DNA of 64,000 nucleotides from Pseudomonas nitroreducens (GTDB taxonomy: Bacteria; Pseudomonadota; Gammaproteobacteria; Pseudomonadales; Pseudomonadaceae), in assembly GCF_014204515.1 (NCBI RefSeq), contig NZ_JACHLI010000001.1:372001-436000 (forward strand). The letters are read 5' to 3'. Position numbers and translations under genes: made by a program. Positions 14,507 through 24,947 of this stretch are shown one piece after another. The number at the start of each line of letters is the position of its first letter. Position 1 is the stretch's first letter. The notes below the pieces were generated by a model. It saw nothing but the letters and a program-made list of their open reading frames with translations, did no database searches and was not told where the DNA came from.

Positions 14507-16255
14507 ATGCTCCCTGGCTACACCATCGTTGGTAAGAACACCCTCGAAGAGCTCTTTATCGGCAAGGACTATGTCCTTCAGCTGATCAGCAAGCGCCGTG
14601 GCCGGTTACGTGCAGCTAAGTCAGCGGTGGAGCTTAATGGTGACGAGCTCGCTCTAGTCGAGCAGATGTCGACTGAAGACCGAGGTCTGTTATTTACCTA
14701 CATGGGCTGGCAAGGAGATGTTGAGCTCTGCGAGGAGTTGGATCGCAGGACGGCGGGCCTTGAGGCTCCGCTCCCAGATTCATTGTCGCTGGGGACGCCA
14801 TACACCAAACTAGGCCGACGCCGGGCGATTCTTCCCTATGTACTCCGCGACAAACTGCGGTTCTGCCACAGCCGCAATGAGTACGCACGTCTCGTCAATG
14901 TGATCCAAAGGGTCGACAGCCCATTTATTTTTGGGCGCAAAAGCTTTTTCCGAACGCAATCCCGTTGGTTAGACCTGCTGGACTTCGACAAGCTCCAGAA
15001 GCTGAAGGAGCCTTTCATCAACCTGAGTTGCCCGGTAATGCTGCCACGCCTGGTTGATAGGCGTGTTGAGTATCCGGGGTTGCTTTACGGCCTGGAGTCA
15101 TTGGGAAGAGCTTTCTCCGGCGACCTCTCCTGGTACGAGGACACCCTATGCTGGGTTGCGCCTGAGATGCTTCAGCGCTACCGACGTCACCTGCACCCCC
15201 TGCACCAGTCCTGTAATGTTGTGATGGCCGAAAAATCAACTTGGCCGGTCGAAGAGTACAAGGCACATCTCGAGGATGCCTTGTTGAAGGGTGAAGATGT
15301 TCAGCCCTTCAATGCTCTGAGCATCAGCACATTTGGCTCCACCGATGGCGGTGCTCCGATTGCGAGTCGGATCGATACCTTGCTCCTTTCGGCCTTTATG
15401 CCTGGGGCGCAGTTGTTGGGACTCCGGCAGGCAGATGGGTATGTTCTCTGCAGGACATCCACCAAATTCCTGGGTCGATTCAAGAAAGATGGTTCGAAGG
15501 GGGACGGTTGTTCGTTCTCGCAGGTTAGAGGATACGTACCGCTCGAGCTGATGCTTGAAAAGCTTGACGCTCAGCGCAAGCAATCACGGCCTTTCACGGG
15601 CGAGTCCGTTTCCATGGAGCCTCAAGAACTCCTCCGGGAGCTTGCTCAGCATCCGTCAAATTGGGGTTCTGCCAAAGCGATTCTCGGGGAAGCCTTGCTT
15701 TGTCAGATGCTGGGCGGTCTCAGAAAATCCATCAATGTCCGGACATGCCACATGATCAAAAGCATGGGGCTCAGCACGTCTATGCAGAGGGTGAGTATTC
15801 GGCTTGGTCAGAACATGTTGCTGAAAGATCACCCTGACAACATCCAGTATCTGGAGTCATTGCCTGAAGGGCTCAAGATTTTTGACCGGGACTGCCGTCT
15901 TTCCCTGGAACAGGTTGATAACGTGGTCAACTACTCGGCTACACAGCTCACGCCAATCCTGGCCCGCTGTGATCACCCTGTGCAGATAGATGGAGTGAGG
16001 ACTGGACTTGATGGGGCAGAGCTTTGGGCGAGTATGGCAGCGGCTTCATCTGGCCCATTTGCATGGTTCCCTACCGAGTCTGCAGATTTGCTGATTCTGC
16101 ACGCAGGGATCGATAAGTGTGTGAAATCAGCATCCAGAGACGCCCACTGGAATGCACTTAGGCGCGTCTTCGGGCCTCAGGCTTTGGTGCCGTACTTCGA
16201 CAGGATGCCTGACTCGGCCATCACCGCCAACATGGTGGACGTGGTCGACATCTAG
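14507..16255 (+). CDS. Family A paralog A5
   Basis: 582 residues. ATG 14507 sits seven bases after AAGGAA; the GTG at 14489 lies in front of that ribosome site and is less likely. The N-terminal hairpin is clear here (LLFTYMGWQGDVELCEEL, 61-78), strongly ankyrin-like. SWYEDTLCWVAPEML is at 208-222, GYVLCRTSTKFLGRF at 311-325 and GYVPLELM at 342-349. The C-terminus has HWNALRRVFGPQALVPYF and ends PDSAITANMVDVVDI. Close to A6 and A9 (SWYxDxLCWA-x-PEM). Followed 39 bases later by A6. Confidence 0.84.
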   Translation: MLPGYTIVGKNTLEELFIGKDYVLQLISKRRGRLRAAKSAVELNGDELALVEQMSTEDRGLLFTYMGWQGDVELCEELDRRTAGLEAPLPDSLSLGTPYTKLGRRRAILPYVLRDKLRFCHSRNEYARLVNVIQRVDSPFIFGRKSFFRTQSRWLDLLDFDKLQKLKEPFINLSCPVMLPRLVDRRVEYPGLLYGLESLGRAFSGDLSWYEDTLCWVAPEMLQRYRRHLHPLHQSCNVVMAEKSTWPVEEYKAHLEDALLKGEDVQPFNALSISTFGSTDGGAPIASRIDTLLLSAFMPGAQLLGLRQADGYVLCRTSTKFLGRFKKDGSKGDGCSFSQVRGYVPLELMLEKLDAQRKQSRPFTGESVSMEPQELLRELAQHPSNWGSAKAILGEALLCQMLGGLRKSINVRTCHMIKSMGLSTSMQRVSIRLGQNMLLKDHPDNIQYLESLPEGLKIFDRDCRLSLEQVDNVVNYSATQLTPILARCDHPVQIDGVRTGLDGAELWASMAAASSGPFAWFPTESADLLILHAGIDKCVKSASRDAHWNALRRVFGPQALVPYFDRMPDSAITANMVDVVDI

Positions 16256-16294
16256 TCCAAAGCGAGCCCTGGTGGGCACTGCCTGGAGAATTCA

Positions 16295-18136
16295 ATGCTC
16301 GGTTTACTCGCACCGCTAACTGAGAAAGAGAGAGGGCTCAGGGAGCTCTTCTCTGAACAGCCTGAAGCCTTCGATGTGCTCATTCGTGCTCGGGCCAAAT
16401 CGATCACGTTCCGCCACGCCGGCTCCGAGCCTCCGACCGACTTTGTGCTGACACAGCCACAGCTTGATCTGGTTGATACCATCAGTCCGCGCTATGCGGG
16501 GATGCTTTTCACGTATGCCGCCTGGCACGGCGATGTGTGGCTGTGCCGGGCGCTGGTAAATCGGCACCCGTACCCTCGGTTGTATCGGCTCGACCCGGCC
16601 GGCGTAGAGCCAGGCAAGCCTGATCTGGCTGCGCACTTTGGTACGAAAGGCGGTTTGTTGCAGCGCAAGAGCAACCTCTGCGAAATCCTGACGCTGATCC
16701 AGGATCTGGAAGGGAGCCTGGACTTCAGTCCGGAGAGCTTGGCCGACCCGAAGACCCGCTGGTTTGAGCTGCTCGACAGTGATTTGCTCAAACCCTGGCA
16801 GATCAGCCGCACCGAGTACACGAATCACTACGACTTTCATCTGCCCATCCTGACGGCCGAAGGCTTGGAGTACCCGGACGTTGTCAACGTCCTAGACAAG
16901 CTGGCCTACGCGAAAGGGCGTCATCGCTCCTGGTACGACGACGTGCTGTGCTGGGCAACGCCTGAGATGGTCGAGCAAAACTGGGCTGATCTGTTCCCTT
17001 ACCAGGCAGTGCACGACGTTGTGCTCCACGTCTCCGGCTACCCTGACGGCCTGAGCCAGCGGATGCCCATCGTCGAGTACCGTAAGCTGTTCGAAGCCGG
17101 CGTTCTGATGCCGGCTATCCACCAGGTTGAGATCGGAGTTCTGGCCACCCGTCCTGGCGCCGACGTGACCGATGAGCTGCTGCTCGGCTACTTCCTTAAC
17201 TCTGCTCAGCGTCTGGGCTTCGATTGGCCGGAAGGCATGGTGCTTTGCCGCACTACCCGCCAGTTCCTGGAAGGGCAGAAGTGGCTTAGATCCTGGTGCG
17301 TGAAGAATACTGAAGAGGCCTTTGCCAACTACTTGCCAATTGACCTGCTGGCGGCCAAGGTGCCGGGTAGTAAGTACGAGATCGAGGGCTACCTGAAACC
17401 TTTTCAGTCAAAGCATCTATGCGGCTTCCTGCGCACGGTCGCCACGAACCAGAGCACCTGGCCTGGGCTGCTGACCATGTACGGGAAGGGGCTGCTGGAT
17501 GCCATTATTCGCGATGAGGGGGTGGGCCCGGTTACGTTGGATTTGGTGATCTTCATCCAGCGCCTGGGGCTTTCCATGGAAGACCTCACGGTCAGCTTGT
17601 CCATCCTGAAACGGTACAGCCTCGGCAGAATTACCTGCGACCTGGTAAGGATCAGGGACTCTCTGCATGGGGAGCGGCCTTTCCCTGCCGGCACGGCCTT
17701 CAAGCTCCGTGGAGCCTGGAGCATCAAGTCGGATGATGCTGCTGCTCTTCTGGAGCTCCTGGCGCGGTGTGAGTTGCCGGTGACCGTCGAAGGGTATTCG
17801 ACGTTGATGGCGCCAGCGAGCCTGATGCGTGAGTTCGCTGAGCTGCAGGTGCAGCTGCAGGAGAAGGTTGAGTCCATCGCGCCAGCCTCGATCACTTACG
17901 GCCTGGCCAAGTTGACCGCCAATCCCCGCGTTGGCCTCGACCTGGATGACGTGAAGTCGCGCTCAGTGGCTGCACTCATGCTGTGGGCCGGTATACAGGC
18001 GTTCCTTGACCTTGTCGCCTCTTCAGAGGACTGGGAGCTGCTGCGCCAGGTCTTCGGTAACCAAGCCCTGGTGCCCTACATCGACCGAGTGGATGACACC
18101 ACGGCGACGAAGATGATGGTGTCCGAGCTCCTGTAG
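16295..18136 (+). CDS. Family A paralog A6, longest member
   Basis: 613 residues. FTYAAWHGDVWLCRAL is at 72-87 (ankyrin-like hairpin), SWYDDVLCWATPEMV at 212-226, FDWPEGMVLCRTTRQFL at 309-325 and NYLPIDLL at 345-352. The end, PYIDRVDDTTATKMMVSELL, keeps the Y, D, T and M positions of the tail but finishes L-L instead of acidic-hydrophobic. It is the last A gene before the B array begins 50 bases later, so the two families may be co-transcribed here. Confidence 0.84.
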   Translation: MLGLLAPLTEKERGLRELFSEQPEAFDVLIRARAKSITFRHAGSEPPTDFVLTQPQLDLVDTISPRYAGMLFTYAAWHGDVWLCRALVNRHPYPRLYRLDPAGVEPGKPDLAAHFGTKGGLLQRKSNLCEILTLIQDLEGSLDFSPESLADPKTRWFELLDSDLLKPWQISRTEYTNHYDFHLPILTAEGLEYPDVVNVLDKLAYAKGRHRSWYDDVLCWATPEMVEQNWADLFPYQAVHDVVLHVSGYPDGLSQRMPIVEYRKLFEAGVLMPAIHQVEIGVLATRPGADVTDELLLGYFLNSAQRLGFDWPEGMVLCRTTRQFLEGQKWLRSWCVKNTEEAFANYLPIDLLAAKVPGSKYEIEGYLKPFQSKHLCGFLRTVATNQSTWPGLLTMYGKGLLDAIIRDEGVGPVTLDLVIFIQRLGLSMEDLTVSLSILKRYSLGRITCDLVRIRDSLHGERPFPAGTAFKLRGAWSIKSDDAAALLELLARCELPVTVEGYSTLMAPASLMREFAELQVQLQEKVESIAPASITYGLAKLTANPRVGLDLDDVKSRSVAALMLWAGIQAFLDLVASSEDWELLRQVFGNQALVPYIDRVDDTTATKMMVSELL

Positions 18137-18186
18137 CTTTCTTGCCCGGTTGCTGCCCCGGTAATCTGGCAGAAAGGGGAATCTTC

Positions 18187-19842
18187 ATGGCCGATATCGA
18201 AACCGCAGCACACGACCACCTCGACGAACTCATCGGACGTCTGAAGGATCGGCCAGTACCGGCGCAGCTGCTTGCCGACATCCGCTCCGCCTGGGACTCG
18301 CTTGAGGAAAAGCCGGCCAATGCGTTTGCTGAGGTCGAGAGGCGCGCTGGCGACCACCGTGACCCAGATCTGCTGGCGCTGATGATAGGAATGGCCGGTA
18401 AAGACCATTCCAAGGCCTGCATCCTCGATCTGGACTTCCTAACCAGGGTTCTCGACGGTACGTGGGCGAATCGATCAGACCCTTTGCCTAGGGCCTTTGC
18501 GGATCTTCTCAAAATGGCCTGCAAGCACTATGGGCATAGCTTCGAGATGTTCATCATTGAGCATGCCTTTGGCGCGCTGCAGGCTCACGCAATCAATCGA
18601 AGCTCCCTGCGTGACGCCTATGACTCTCTACGGGCAGGGATCAACGTCGCTCGCCAGGTACTTTCCAGCCAGGTTTTGGATGACCCACGCCTCGGTGACC
18701 GGGTGATCGCTTCGCTACCGTCGAACGGGGCAGGTCTTCTTGGCGATCTGCCATTCCTGCTGCAGTTTGTGCACGAGCATCTGAAGTTCGATCCTCAGCG
18801 AAGCGGCCCTACATTGCTGGCCTTGGCAAAGCAGAGCAAAGAGCTGGCTGAAGCAGTTGGCCAGATGCTGCCGGAAAACACCTCCTTCAACACCCTTGAG
18901 CTGATCCGAAGCGGCATTGGCACCCAGGACAAGCATGCTGTGCAGGCCTTGCTGATAAAGCAACCTGATAAGGCCCTGGCCTCGATCAACCAGATGGGGG
19001 ATATTGAGTTCACCCGAGCCATGAACCTGGATTGCCTGCAGGTTCTGCTGACTGGCGAGTGGATAGGGTTTGATGAGAGTTTCGACGTTGCGTGCGATCC
19101 CAATGTGCGTCAGGAGCTGAAACAGATCCTGAGTAGGCTTCTGGACAACCCTGTCCTGCGTCACAGGGTGCTCCGTCATCCTGATCTCATCCAGAGGCCA
19201 CCGGCAAAACCAGCCTACTTCCTCGCCAGGGAGCTTGTAGCTGAGCTTCATCCGGCAGGGGGAGTATCTTTCCCTCTGCCTGAGCGTATGCACTTCATGA
19301 ATTCCGCTAGCGTAGAAGCGGACATGATTCGCCTGGTGAAGAGAAGTGGTTTCAGGGGCCCGCTAGCCAGCCAGGCACTGGAAATCAGGGATGTTGTTGC
19401 CAAAAACCTGATTGGCCCTGCCTCGCAGTTGCCGAAGCTACTGCCCGCTGAGGTGATGCTGTCTTGCGGCATGACCAACTTGCAGGCGGAGGGCGCCGAG
19501 CTAGCAACGTACCTTGCTATTCAGTTCGCCATCGAGACAGCAACCCGCACTGCATATGGGTACAACGCCAAGCTGAGGTGCGTAGATCCCGAGAGCCCAG
19601 TTGCCAATCTCCCAGTGCATACACTGTTCCCGGACAACTTGCTCGCAATGACCGGTGGTGCGATTGATGTCGTCAATGCCTTGATCGAATCAGCCGATCC
19701 GGCGCTCGTGCAGGCCATCTGCACGGCGAATCCTGATAACGTCGCTGGTGCGATTCGCAAGGGCATCCTGGACGTGAGTCTCATGCACCTCACGAGCGAG
19801 GCGAACCAGACCAGATTCATGTCGGAAGGATTCGATCTCTGA
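18187..19842 (+). CDS. Family B paralog B1 (family description)
   Basis: 551 residues, unrecognised. Family B landmarks: a first helical third with 'DL-x-FL' (81-85), a HYGHSFE segment (114-120), 'LKFDPQR' (199-205), SINQMGDIEFTRAM (266-279), LLTGEWIGFD (287-296), a mid-C region rich in helices, then ICTANPDNVAGAIRKGILD and the tail ending ANQTRFMSEGFDL. No signal peptide or membrane helix; probably all-alpha and cytosolic. ATG 18187 follows GAAAGGGGAATCTTC, and the leader 18157-18186 resembles that of B2 (CCCGGTA-x2-CTG ... GGGGAAT). Confidence 0.85.
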   Translation: MADIETAAHDHLDELIGRLKDRPVPAQLLADIRSAWDSLEEKPANAFAEVERRAGDHRDPDLLALMIGMAGKDHSKACILDLDFLTRVLDGTWANRSDPLPRAFADLLKMACKHYGHSFEMFIIEHAFGALQAHAINRSSLRDAYDSLRAGINVARQVLSSQVLDDPRLGDRVIASLPSNGAGLLGDLPFLLQFVHEHLKFDPQRSGPTLLALAKQSKELAEAVGQMLPENTSFNTLELIRSGIGTQDKHAVQALLIKQPDKALASINQMGDIEFTRAMNLDCLQVLLTGEWIGFDESFDVACDPNVRQELKQILSRLLDNPVLRHRVLRHPDLIQRPPAKPAYFLARELVAELHPAGGVSFPLPERMHFMNSASVEADMIRLVKRSGFRGPLASQALEIRDVVAKNLIGPASQLPKLLPAEVMLSCGMTNLQAEGAELATYLAIQFAIETATRTAYGYNAKLRCVDPESPVANLPVHTLFPDNLLAMTGGAIDVVNALIESADPALVQAICTANPDNVAGAIRKGILDVSLMHLTSEANQTRFMSEGFDL

Positions 19843-19950
19843 CCTTGGAATCTGCAATTTCAGAGTAAAGGCTGCTTCAGTGCCCGGTCGCCATTCTGAC
19901 TACCGCACACTCCCGCTCGCCCGGTATCCTGATGGAAACCGGGGAATGCC

Positions 19951-21555
19951 ATGTCTTTTGATCCTGTCCTGCACGAACTCATAAACTTCAAGTCGGTGCT
20001 GAAGAAGCTCGAAGAAGAGTCTCTGAACATCAGACGTGCTGACCGCTTGCGCCACGCCTGGCCCATCGTCTGCGATGTCGTGAGTGACGAGCTGTTGGCG
20101 GAGCTGGTGGAGCGGGGCAGCCGCCACATGGATCAGCCCGAGATGATTGAGCTGGTGATCGAACTACTCACCCCGGAGCGCGCCAGTCCCTTCCTGTTCG
20201 ACCTGGATTACCTGAGGCTGGCCCGGCGTCGGATGATTGAAGGCGGTGAGCGTAGAGAGTTCTTCGTCGACCTACTCAAACGCGCTACGGCCCTCTATGG
20301 CATCAGCTTCGAACTCGACTGCATCGAAGACAGCATTTCGAGGTTCAAGCGTTCGGCTCAATTCAGGATCAGGCGCAAGCTCAATGAGTGCATCGCGGAA
20401 ACCACCTCGGCGCTGAAGTTCCTCAAGGATGTTGTATCCAAAGAGGTCTTGGAAGGGGAATTCATCGGCAATGCCATCCTGGGCTCGCTGCAGCTCAATG
20501 AAAACGACGAGTGCATGCCGCAAGCACTTCGCATGGTTCGCGAGAACTTCAGATTCGACTCGGCTCGGTTTGCCTCGAAATTGCGTGATATCGCCTATGA
20601 GACCCCCGAGACTGCGGCTGAGGTTCGCCTGATGTTGCCTTTGACCTGCGCTGAGGCGCAGATACGCGCCGGCATTACGTCCGATGACAAGTCTCTGCTG
20701 AAGAAAGCCCTATCCGAGGCGCCAGCTTCGACCCTGTCCCACATTAACGGTCTTGATGGCATCAGCTTCCATGCAGCGATGACCAACGAGCTCCTTCAGG
20801 TGGTTCTTGGCCAGGATTGGATTACGGCTGATGGAAACTTCCCATCGGCAGGGGAGCCGGAGGTTGTACGGGGGCTTCAGCTATTCATCGAACGCTTGTG
20901 CAGTGATTCCGTCCTGCTGGCCAGGCTAAGGCAGCTGAAGGGCGTTGGCGTAAGCCCTTGCGCAACGGTGCCCTATTTCATGGCCAGAGGCATGTTGCAG
21001 GAACAGGGGGTTGAGCTGCCGATGGTTGAGCAAGTGTCGCTTGATACGACAGCAGAGGACGCGGTGGCTGCGATACTGCTTGCTGACCGTGAGACCCAGT
21101 ACCTGGGCTCCCAGCATCACTCCATGGTCGACTATCTCACAACGTGTATGCGCCATTTGGCGCGTTCGCTCTTCGAAAAACTAGACGTGGATCGCCGCCC
21201 TGAATTCGGCCTTTCTGCTGGTGATCCCGGCTATTTCCAGAAAGGCCTGGAGACTGCCATTCAGCTCAAGATCGAGCGCGCGACGTTTGCTCTCAACAAC
21301 CATGACGGCAGCTACAGCTACTCCAGATTGCCCATCCATAACCAAACAGATGAAACCTTTTTGGATGATATTGAGGACGTGATCGTTGATGCTTTGGTGT
21401 CCTACTCACCGTCTGATCTGATTGAGCGCATCAGCACAGCAAACCCGTTTAGCGTGGCATCAGCCATCCACGCAAAGCTGATTGATCCAAGCCACATGGA
21501 CAAGACCACCGAAGCGCTGCAGACCAAGCTCATGGCCTCGACCTTCGACCTCTGA
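19951..21555 (+). CDS. Family B paralog B2
   Basis: 534 residues. FLFDLDYLRLARR is at 81-93, FFVDLLKRATALYGISFELD at 104-123, SHINGLDGISFHAAM at 263-277 and VVLGQDWI at 284-291. The C-terminal NPFSVASAIHAKLID is followed by a tail ending LQTKLMASTFDL. It is 108 bases from B1, with a leader partly conserved with B1 and a GCAATTT at 19854-19860, so an internal promoter is plausible. B3 begins 13 bases after it and is probably co-translated. Confidence 0.85.
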   Translation: MSFDPVLHELINFKSVLKKLEEESLNIRRADRLRHAWPIVCDVVSDELLAELVERGSRHMDQPEMIELVIELLTPERASPFLFDLDYLRLARRRMIEGGERREFFVDLLKRATALYGISFELDCIEDSISRFKRSAQFRIRRKLNECIAETTSALKFLKDVVSKEVLEGEFIGNAILGSLQLNENDECMPQALRMVRENFRFDSARFASKLRDIAYETPETAAEVRLMLPLTCAEAQIRAGITSDDKSLLKKALSEAPASTLSHINGLDGISFHAAMTNELLQVVLGQDWITADGNFPSAGEPEVVRGLQLFIERLCSDSVLLARLRQLKGVGVSPCATVPYFMARGMLQEQGVELPMVEQVSLDTTAEDAVAAILLADRETQYLGSQHHSMVDYLTTCMRHLARSLFEKLDVDRRPEFGLSAGDPGYFQKGLETAIQLKIERATFALNNHDGSYSYSRLPIHNQTDETFLDDIEDVIVDALVSYSPSDLIERISTANPFSVASAIHAKLIDPSHMDKTTEALQTKLMASTFDL

Positions 21556-21568
21556 GGAGTAGTGCACG

Positions 21569-23191
21569 ATGAACCCCGGATACTCCGTACACGAACAGGC
21601 CGAGAACGACTTCTGCAACACCCTCTACACGATGAGGGAGGGCGTTGTCACAGAGGAGCGCCAGCACAAGGCAGCTGCAGCCTGGCAACTGCTCCGGGAA
21701 ATTCCGCATGAGAAGTGTGTTCGGGAGTGGTGTCGTGCAGTCTTCATGAGCTGTAATCCGAATGTCCTGGAGCAGGCTATCGCGATCATCGGAACCGAGG
21801 ACTCCGGTCGGTTCCTTCTCGACCTGAGCTTCCTGCAGTCGCTTCGGGAAAAGGCTGCTGAGCAGGAGTCATTGCACCCGTATTTCGTTGAGATCCTCAA
21901 GCGGGCTGTAGAGCACTACGGGTATGCCTTCGAGCGTGATTCTGTAGAGGCGGCGTTGAGCCCCCTTAGAGATTCCCAAACCCAGAGCGACGCGGTAGAT
22001 GCTGTCGATTCCAGGCTGAAGCTCCTCAAGCAATACGTCTCAACAGAGACGATGAATGATCCCTATCTGGGAAGCGTTCTCCTGAGTGTTTTCGAGAAGC
22101 ACCCGCTCACCTCGGAAGCAGGGCACACCAGATGCATTCGGCGCCGACTTGAGTGTGTACGCGACCATCTAAAGTTCGATGTTGAGCGGTATGCACAACG
22201 CCTACTGACCTACGGCGGCCGCGACCTCGAGACAATGGAGGTGGTTAAACAGCTGTTGCCTACATCTAGCTTCAAGGAGTCGGTGTTGGCCGGCATAGTC
22301 AATGACACTCGTTCTGGGTTTGAACTGGAGCTGAGCATGCAGCCGGTAGAGGTGCTTTCCTTCCTAAATGGACTTTCAGATCGGGATTTTTGCCGAGCGG
22401 CAAACGATATCCTCCTGTCTTCTGTGCTGGCAGGGCGCTGGATTGATGCCAAAAGGAACTTTCAGGTTGCCGGTGATCCTATCGTTCAGAGCCAGCTTCG
22501 TGCCTTCGTCGACCGTTGCCTGACAGACGAACTCCTTAAGTTGAGAATCCGCGACCAGATCTCGATTTCGAAGAGCCAGGCGCCGACGGTTTCTCTGCTC
22601 CTGGTTCGTGAAATGGCGACGGATCACGGGCTTAAATTCGCGCTTCCCGACACTGACCAGAACAGCACATTCCAGAACAAGCTGGCGGATATCGTGTCGG
22701 CCGACATCGGTAAGAACTACCTGAGTAAGTCCAAGGACGAGCTGATCGAGTACCTGGCCTTGTCCATTGAGCCCATGCTCAAGGTGGTCTTCGGAACCTT
22801 CACCCCGGAGAAGCGTGCTCAATGCGGGTTCCCCGAGGGCGATCTGACGCTGACTGATCAGGCCTTTTACTTCGTGTGCCAGGTGTATGCAGAAGACGCG
22901 TTCGTTGAACTCCAGGATTCGCTGTCTGAAGACGGTGAGTCCGGAGATTACACAAGGGCGCAAACCCCGGTTCGGGATGTGTGCAGCTACCGTGTGAAGG
23001 TGGATCGCCCCAAAGAGATCTACGACGCTCTCTGGAAGCTGGCGCCTGATGCCCTGCGCCAGCAAGTGCTGACGGCCAACCCGGACAACGTAGCTGGCGC
23101 CATCTACGCCAAGTACCTGGACGAGTCGCACATTCACCTGGCCGGTGACCAGAACCAAACCAAGTTGATGATCAGCACCTTCGACATGTAA
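21569..23191 (+). CDS. Family B paralog B3
   Basis: 540 residues; AGGAG precedes the ATG. FLLDLSFLQSLREKA is at 82-96, HYGYAFERDSVEAAL at 116-130, LKFDVERY at 201-208, VLSFLNGLSDRDFCRAA at 262-278 and SVLAGRWI at 285-292. CGFPEGD marks the segment that reads GWP-x-x-D in B7, B9 and B11. NPDNVAGAIYAKYLDESH matches B1 closely. Tail DQNQTKLMISTFDM. Function unknown. Confidence 0.85.
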   Translation: MNPGYSVHEQAENDFCNTLYTMREGVVTEERQHKAAAAWQLLREIPHEKCVREWCRAVFMSCNPNVLEQAIAIIGTEDSGRFLLDLSFLQSLREKAAEQESLHPYFVEILKRAVEHYGYAFERDSVEAALSPLRDSQTQSDAVDAVDSRLKLLKQYVSTETMNDPYLGSVLLSVFEKHPLTSEAGHTRCIRRRLECVRDHLKFDVERYAQRLLTYGGRDLETMEVVKQLLPTSSFKESVLAGIVNDTRSGFELELSMQPVEVLSFLNGLSDRDFCRAANDILLSSVLAGRWIDAKRNFQVAGDPIVQSQLRAFVDRCLTDELLKLRIRDQISISKSQAPTVSLLLVREMATDHGLKFALPDTDQNSTFQNKLADIVSADIGKNYLSKSKDELIEYLALSIEPMLKVVFGTFTPEKRAQCGFPEGDLTLTDQAFYFVCQVYAEDAFVELQDSLSEDGESGDYTRAQTPVRDVCSYRVKVDRPKEIYDALWKLAPDALRQQVLTANPDNVAGAIYAKYLDESHIHLAGDQNQTKLMISTFDM

Positions 23192-23256
23192 CAAACGGCA
23201 GCGGGAACGGCCCTGGGGCTTCTGCTACGCAACGATCAGACATAACGGATACCGAT

Positions 23257-24819
23257 GTGGCCATAAAGATTTCCGAACTCACAGGGGCCCAACAGAGCCT
23301 TTACACGCGACTGACTGCCGGCGAGCCTCTGGCGGGAGACCTGACGCTGGGCTACAGGCTGGCGCTGGAAATGCTGTCTGAGGACTTGCTGGCGCGCTGT
23401 ATCGAGCTGGATGGGCCGGAAGCGGCCCGAGAGCGCCTGGGCAGCCTGCGGATGCTTAAAGAGTTCCGCGCGACGGTGTTGGCGGAGGCTGAGGCTGGCC
23501 CGGTGCCGCAGATGTTCATCGATGTCTTGCGCCGCGTCGGCGTCACCTATCGCTGTGCGTTCGAGCAGGAGACCATCGCCATGCTGCTCCGGCCCGTCCT
23601 GGCTCGGATCAACAGCAACCAGAGAGGGATCGGTGTATGGGCTGCCAACCTGGTGCCCAGGATGCTGACCTGCAAAGCCTTTGTGTCGGAGGAGTGCTTC
23701 AAGAATCCGTACATCGGAAACGTCATCCTGCAGTCCCTTGATGAGTCCAAGACGGAACGGGCTAACGAAGAGAACTACAAGGCGATCAAGCTGGTGGTAG
23801 AGCACCTTGCCTTTGACCTTGATGAGTACCGAGGTGTGCTGAAGAAGATCGGGCAGAACGATCCCAGGATCTACGAGCTGGTGAATCCCATCGTTGGTGT
23901 TCCCAGCTTCGAGAAGATCTTCCTGGCCGGTCTGATGGCCAAGGACGTGAGTAAGGTGAAGGGTGACATCCAGGCCGACCCAGGCGCGGTGTATGCCTTC
24001 CTGAACCACCTGCCAGAGCAGGACTTTCATCGCGCGATGACCGATGATTGCCTGACGCTGATGTTGCTGGCCCGCTGGGTGGACTCGGATGCGTATCCCA
24101 TGCTCTCGCAGCACAAGGGCTTCCAGGAGGGTCACGAGGCGTTTGTCCGCCGGCTGTTCCAGAATCCTATCTACGTCGACAGGGTCAAAGAGATCAAACC
24201 CCTCTGGGAGAAAGCCTCGGCCTCAACGGGATTACTGTTTACTCATGTGTACGCCAGGCGCGTCGGGGTGAGGATGAATCTGCCTTACTACTGGGGCGAC
24301 AGTAACGAGACAGGAACCCTCGCCAAGCTGATGATTGCTGACAAAGACCATGGGCTCTTCAGCGAAGTCTCCGACTCTCTGCGTGCGATTCTGCGCAACC
24401 ATGTGCATTACCTAGTGCGCAATATCAACATCGAGTGCGCGCCCTATCAGGTGACGTGTGTGCCTGATGAGCTGCTGAAGAATGATGATGACAAGGCTGA
24501 CGCTCTCGCGCTGCAATGGGAATTTGAGAGGGGCCGCCGTGATTTCGAGGGGGCTGGTGACCTGGACGAACTCCTTTCCAGGGTGCAGCTCCCATTAACC
24601 GCCAAATTGAGCGCTGCCGGCGAGCTTCCTAGCTTCGAGGGGCCCATCATGAAGGCCCTGGTGCTGGGTGTCCCTCAGGCTACGCGTGATGCGATGGCGC
24701 GCCACAGCGACGAGTACAAGGAGGGGGCCATGCACGCCGGCCTGTTCTCGATGGACAACTTCGCCGAGCTCTCCGACAAGGGCCAGACGAAGTTCATGAT
24801 CAACGTGCTGGATATGTGA
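23257..24819 (+). CDS. Family B paralog B4
   Basis: 520 residues from GTG 23257. The start is supported by comparison with B5: both have a CGCAACGATCAG leader, then GGATACC three bases before GTG. EMLSEDLLARCIELDGPEAA (38-57) is nearly repeated in B5. YRCAFEQETI is at 98-107, AFLNHLPEQDFHRAM at 247-261 and MLLARWVD near 269-276. Tail DKGQTKFMINVLDM. B4 and B5 are the clearest recent duplication in the array. Confidence 0.84.
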   Translation: MAIKISELTGAQQSLYTRLTAGEPLAGDLTLGYRLALEMLSEDLLARCIELDGPEAARERLGSLRMLKEFRATVLAEAEAGPVPQMFIDVLRRVGVTYRCAFEQETIAMLLRPVLARINSNQRGIGVWAANLVPRMLTCKAFVSEECFKNPYIGNVILQSLDESKTERANEENYKAIKLVVEHLAFDLDEYRGVLKKIGQNDPRIYELVNPIVGVPSFEKIFLAGLMAKDVSKVKGDIQADPGAVYAFLNHLPEQDFHRAMTDDCLTLMLLARWVDSDAYPMLSQHKGFQEGHEAFVRRLFQNPIYVDRVKEIKPLWEKASASTGLLFTHVYARRVGVRMNLPYYWGDSNETGTLAKLMIADKDHGLFSEVSDSLRAILRNHVHYLVRNINIECAPYQVTCVPDELLKNDDDKADALALQWEFERGRRDFEGAGDLDELLSRVQLPLTAKLSAAGELPSFEGPIMKALVLGVPQATRDAMARHSDEYKEGAMHAGLFSMDNFAELSDKGQTKFMINVLDM

Positions 24820-24947
24820 CGCCCCGGCCGTCGCTGGGGGTGAAAGGCGAGTTCGGGTTGCGACCTGGCCTTGGAAACCAATGAGATGGTGGCGGTATAG
24901 CCCCTGCGGCGGCCGCCACGCAACGATCAGTACAAAAGGATACCTTG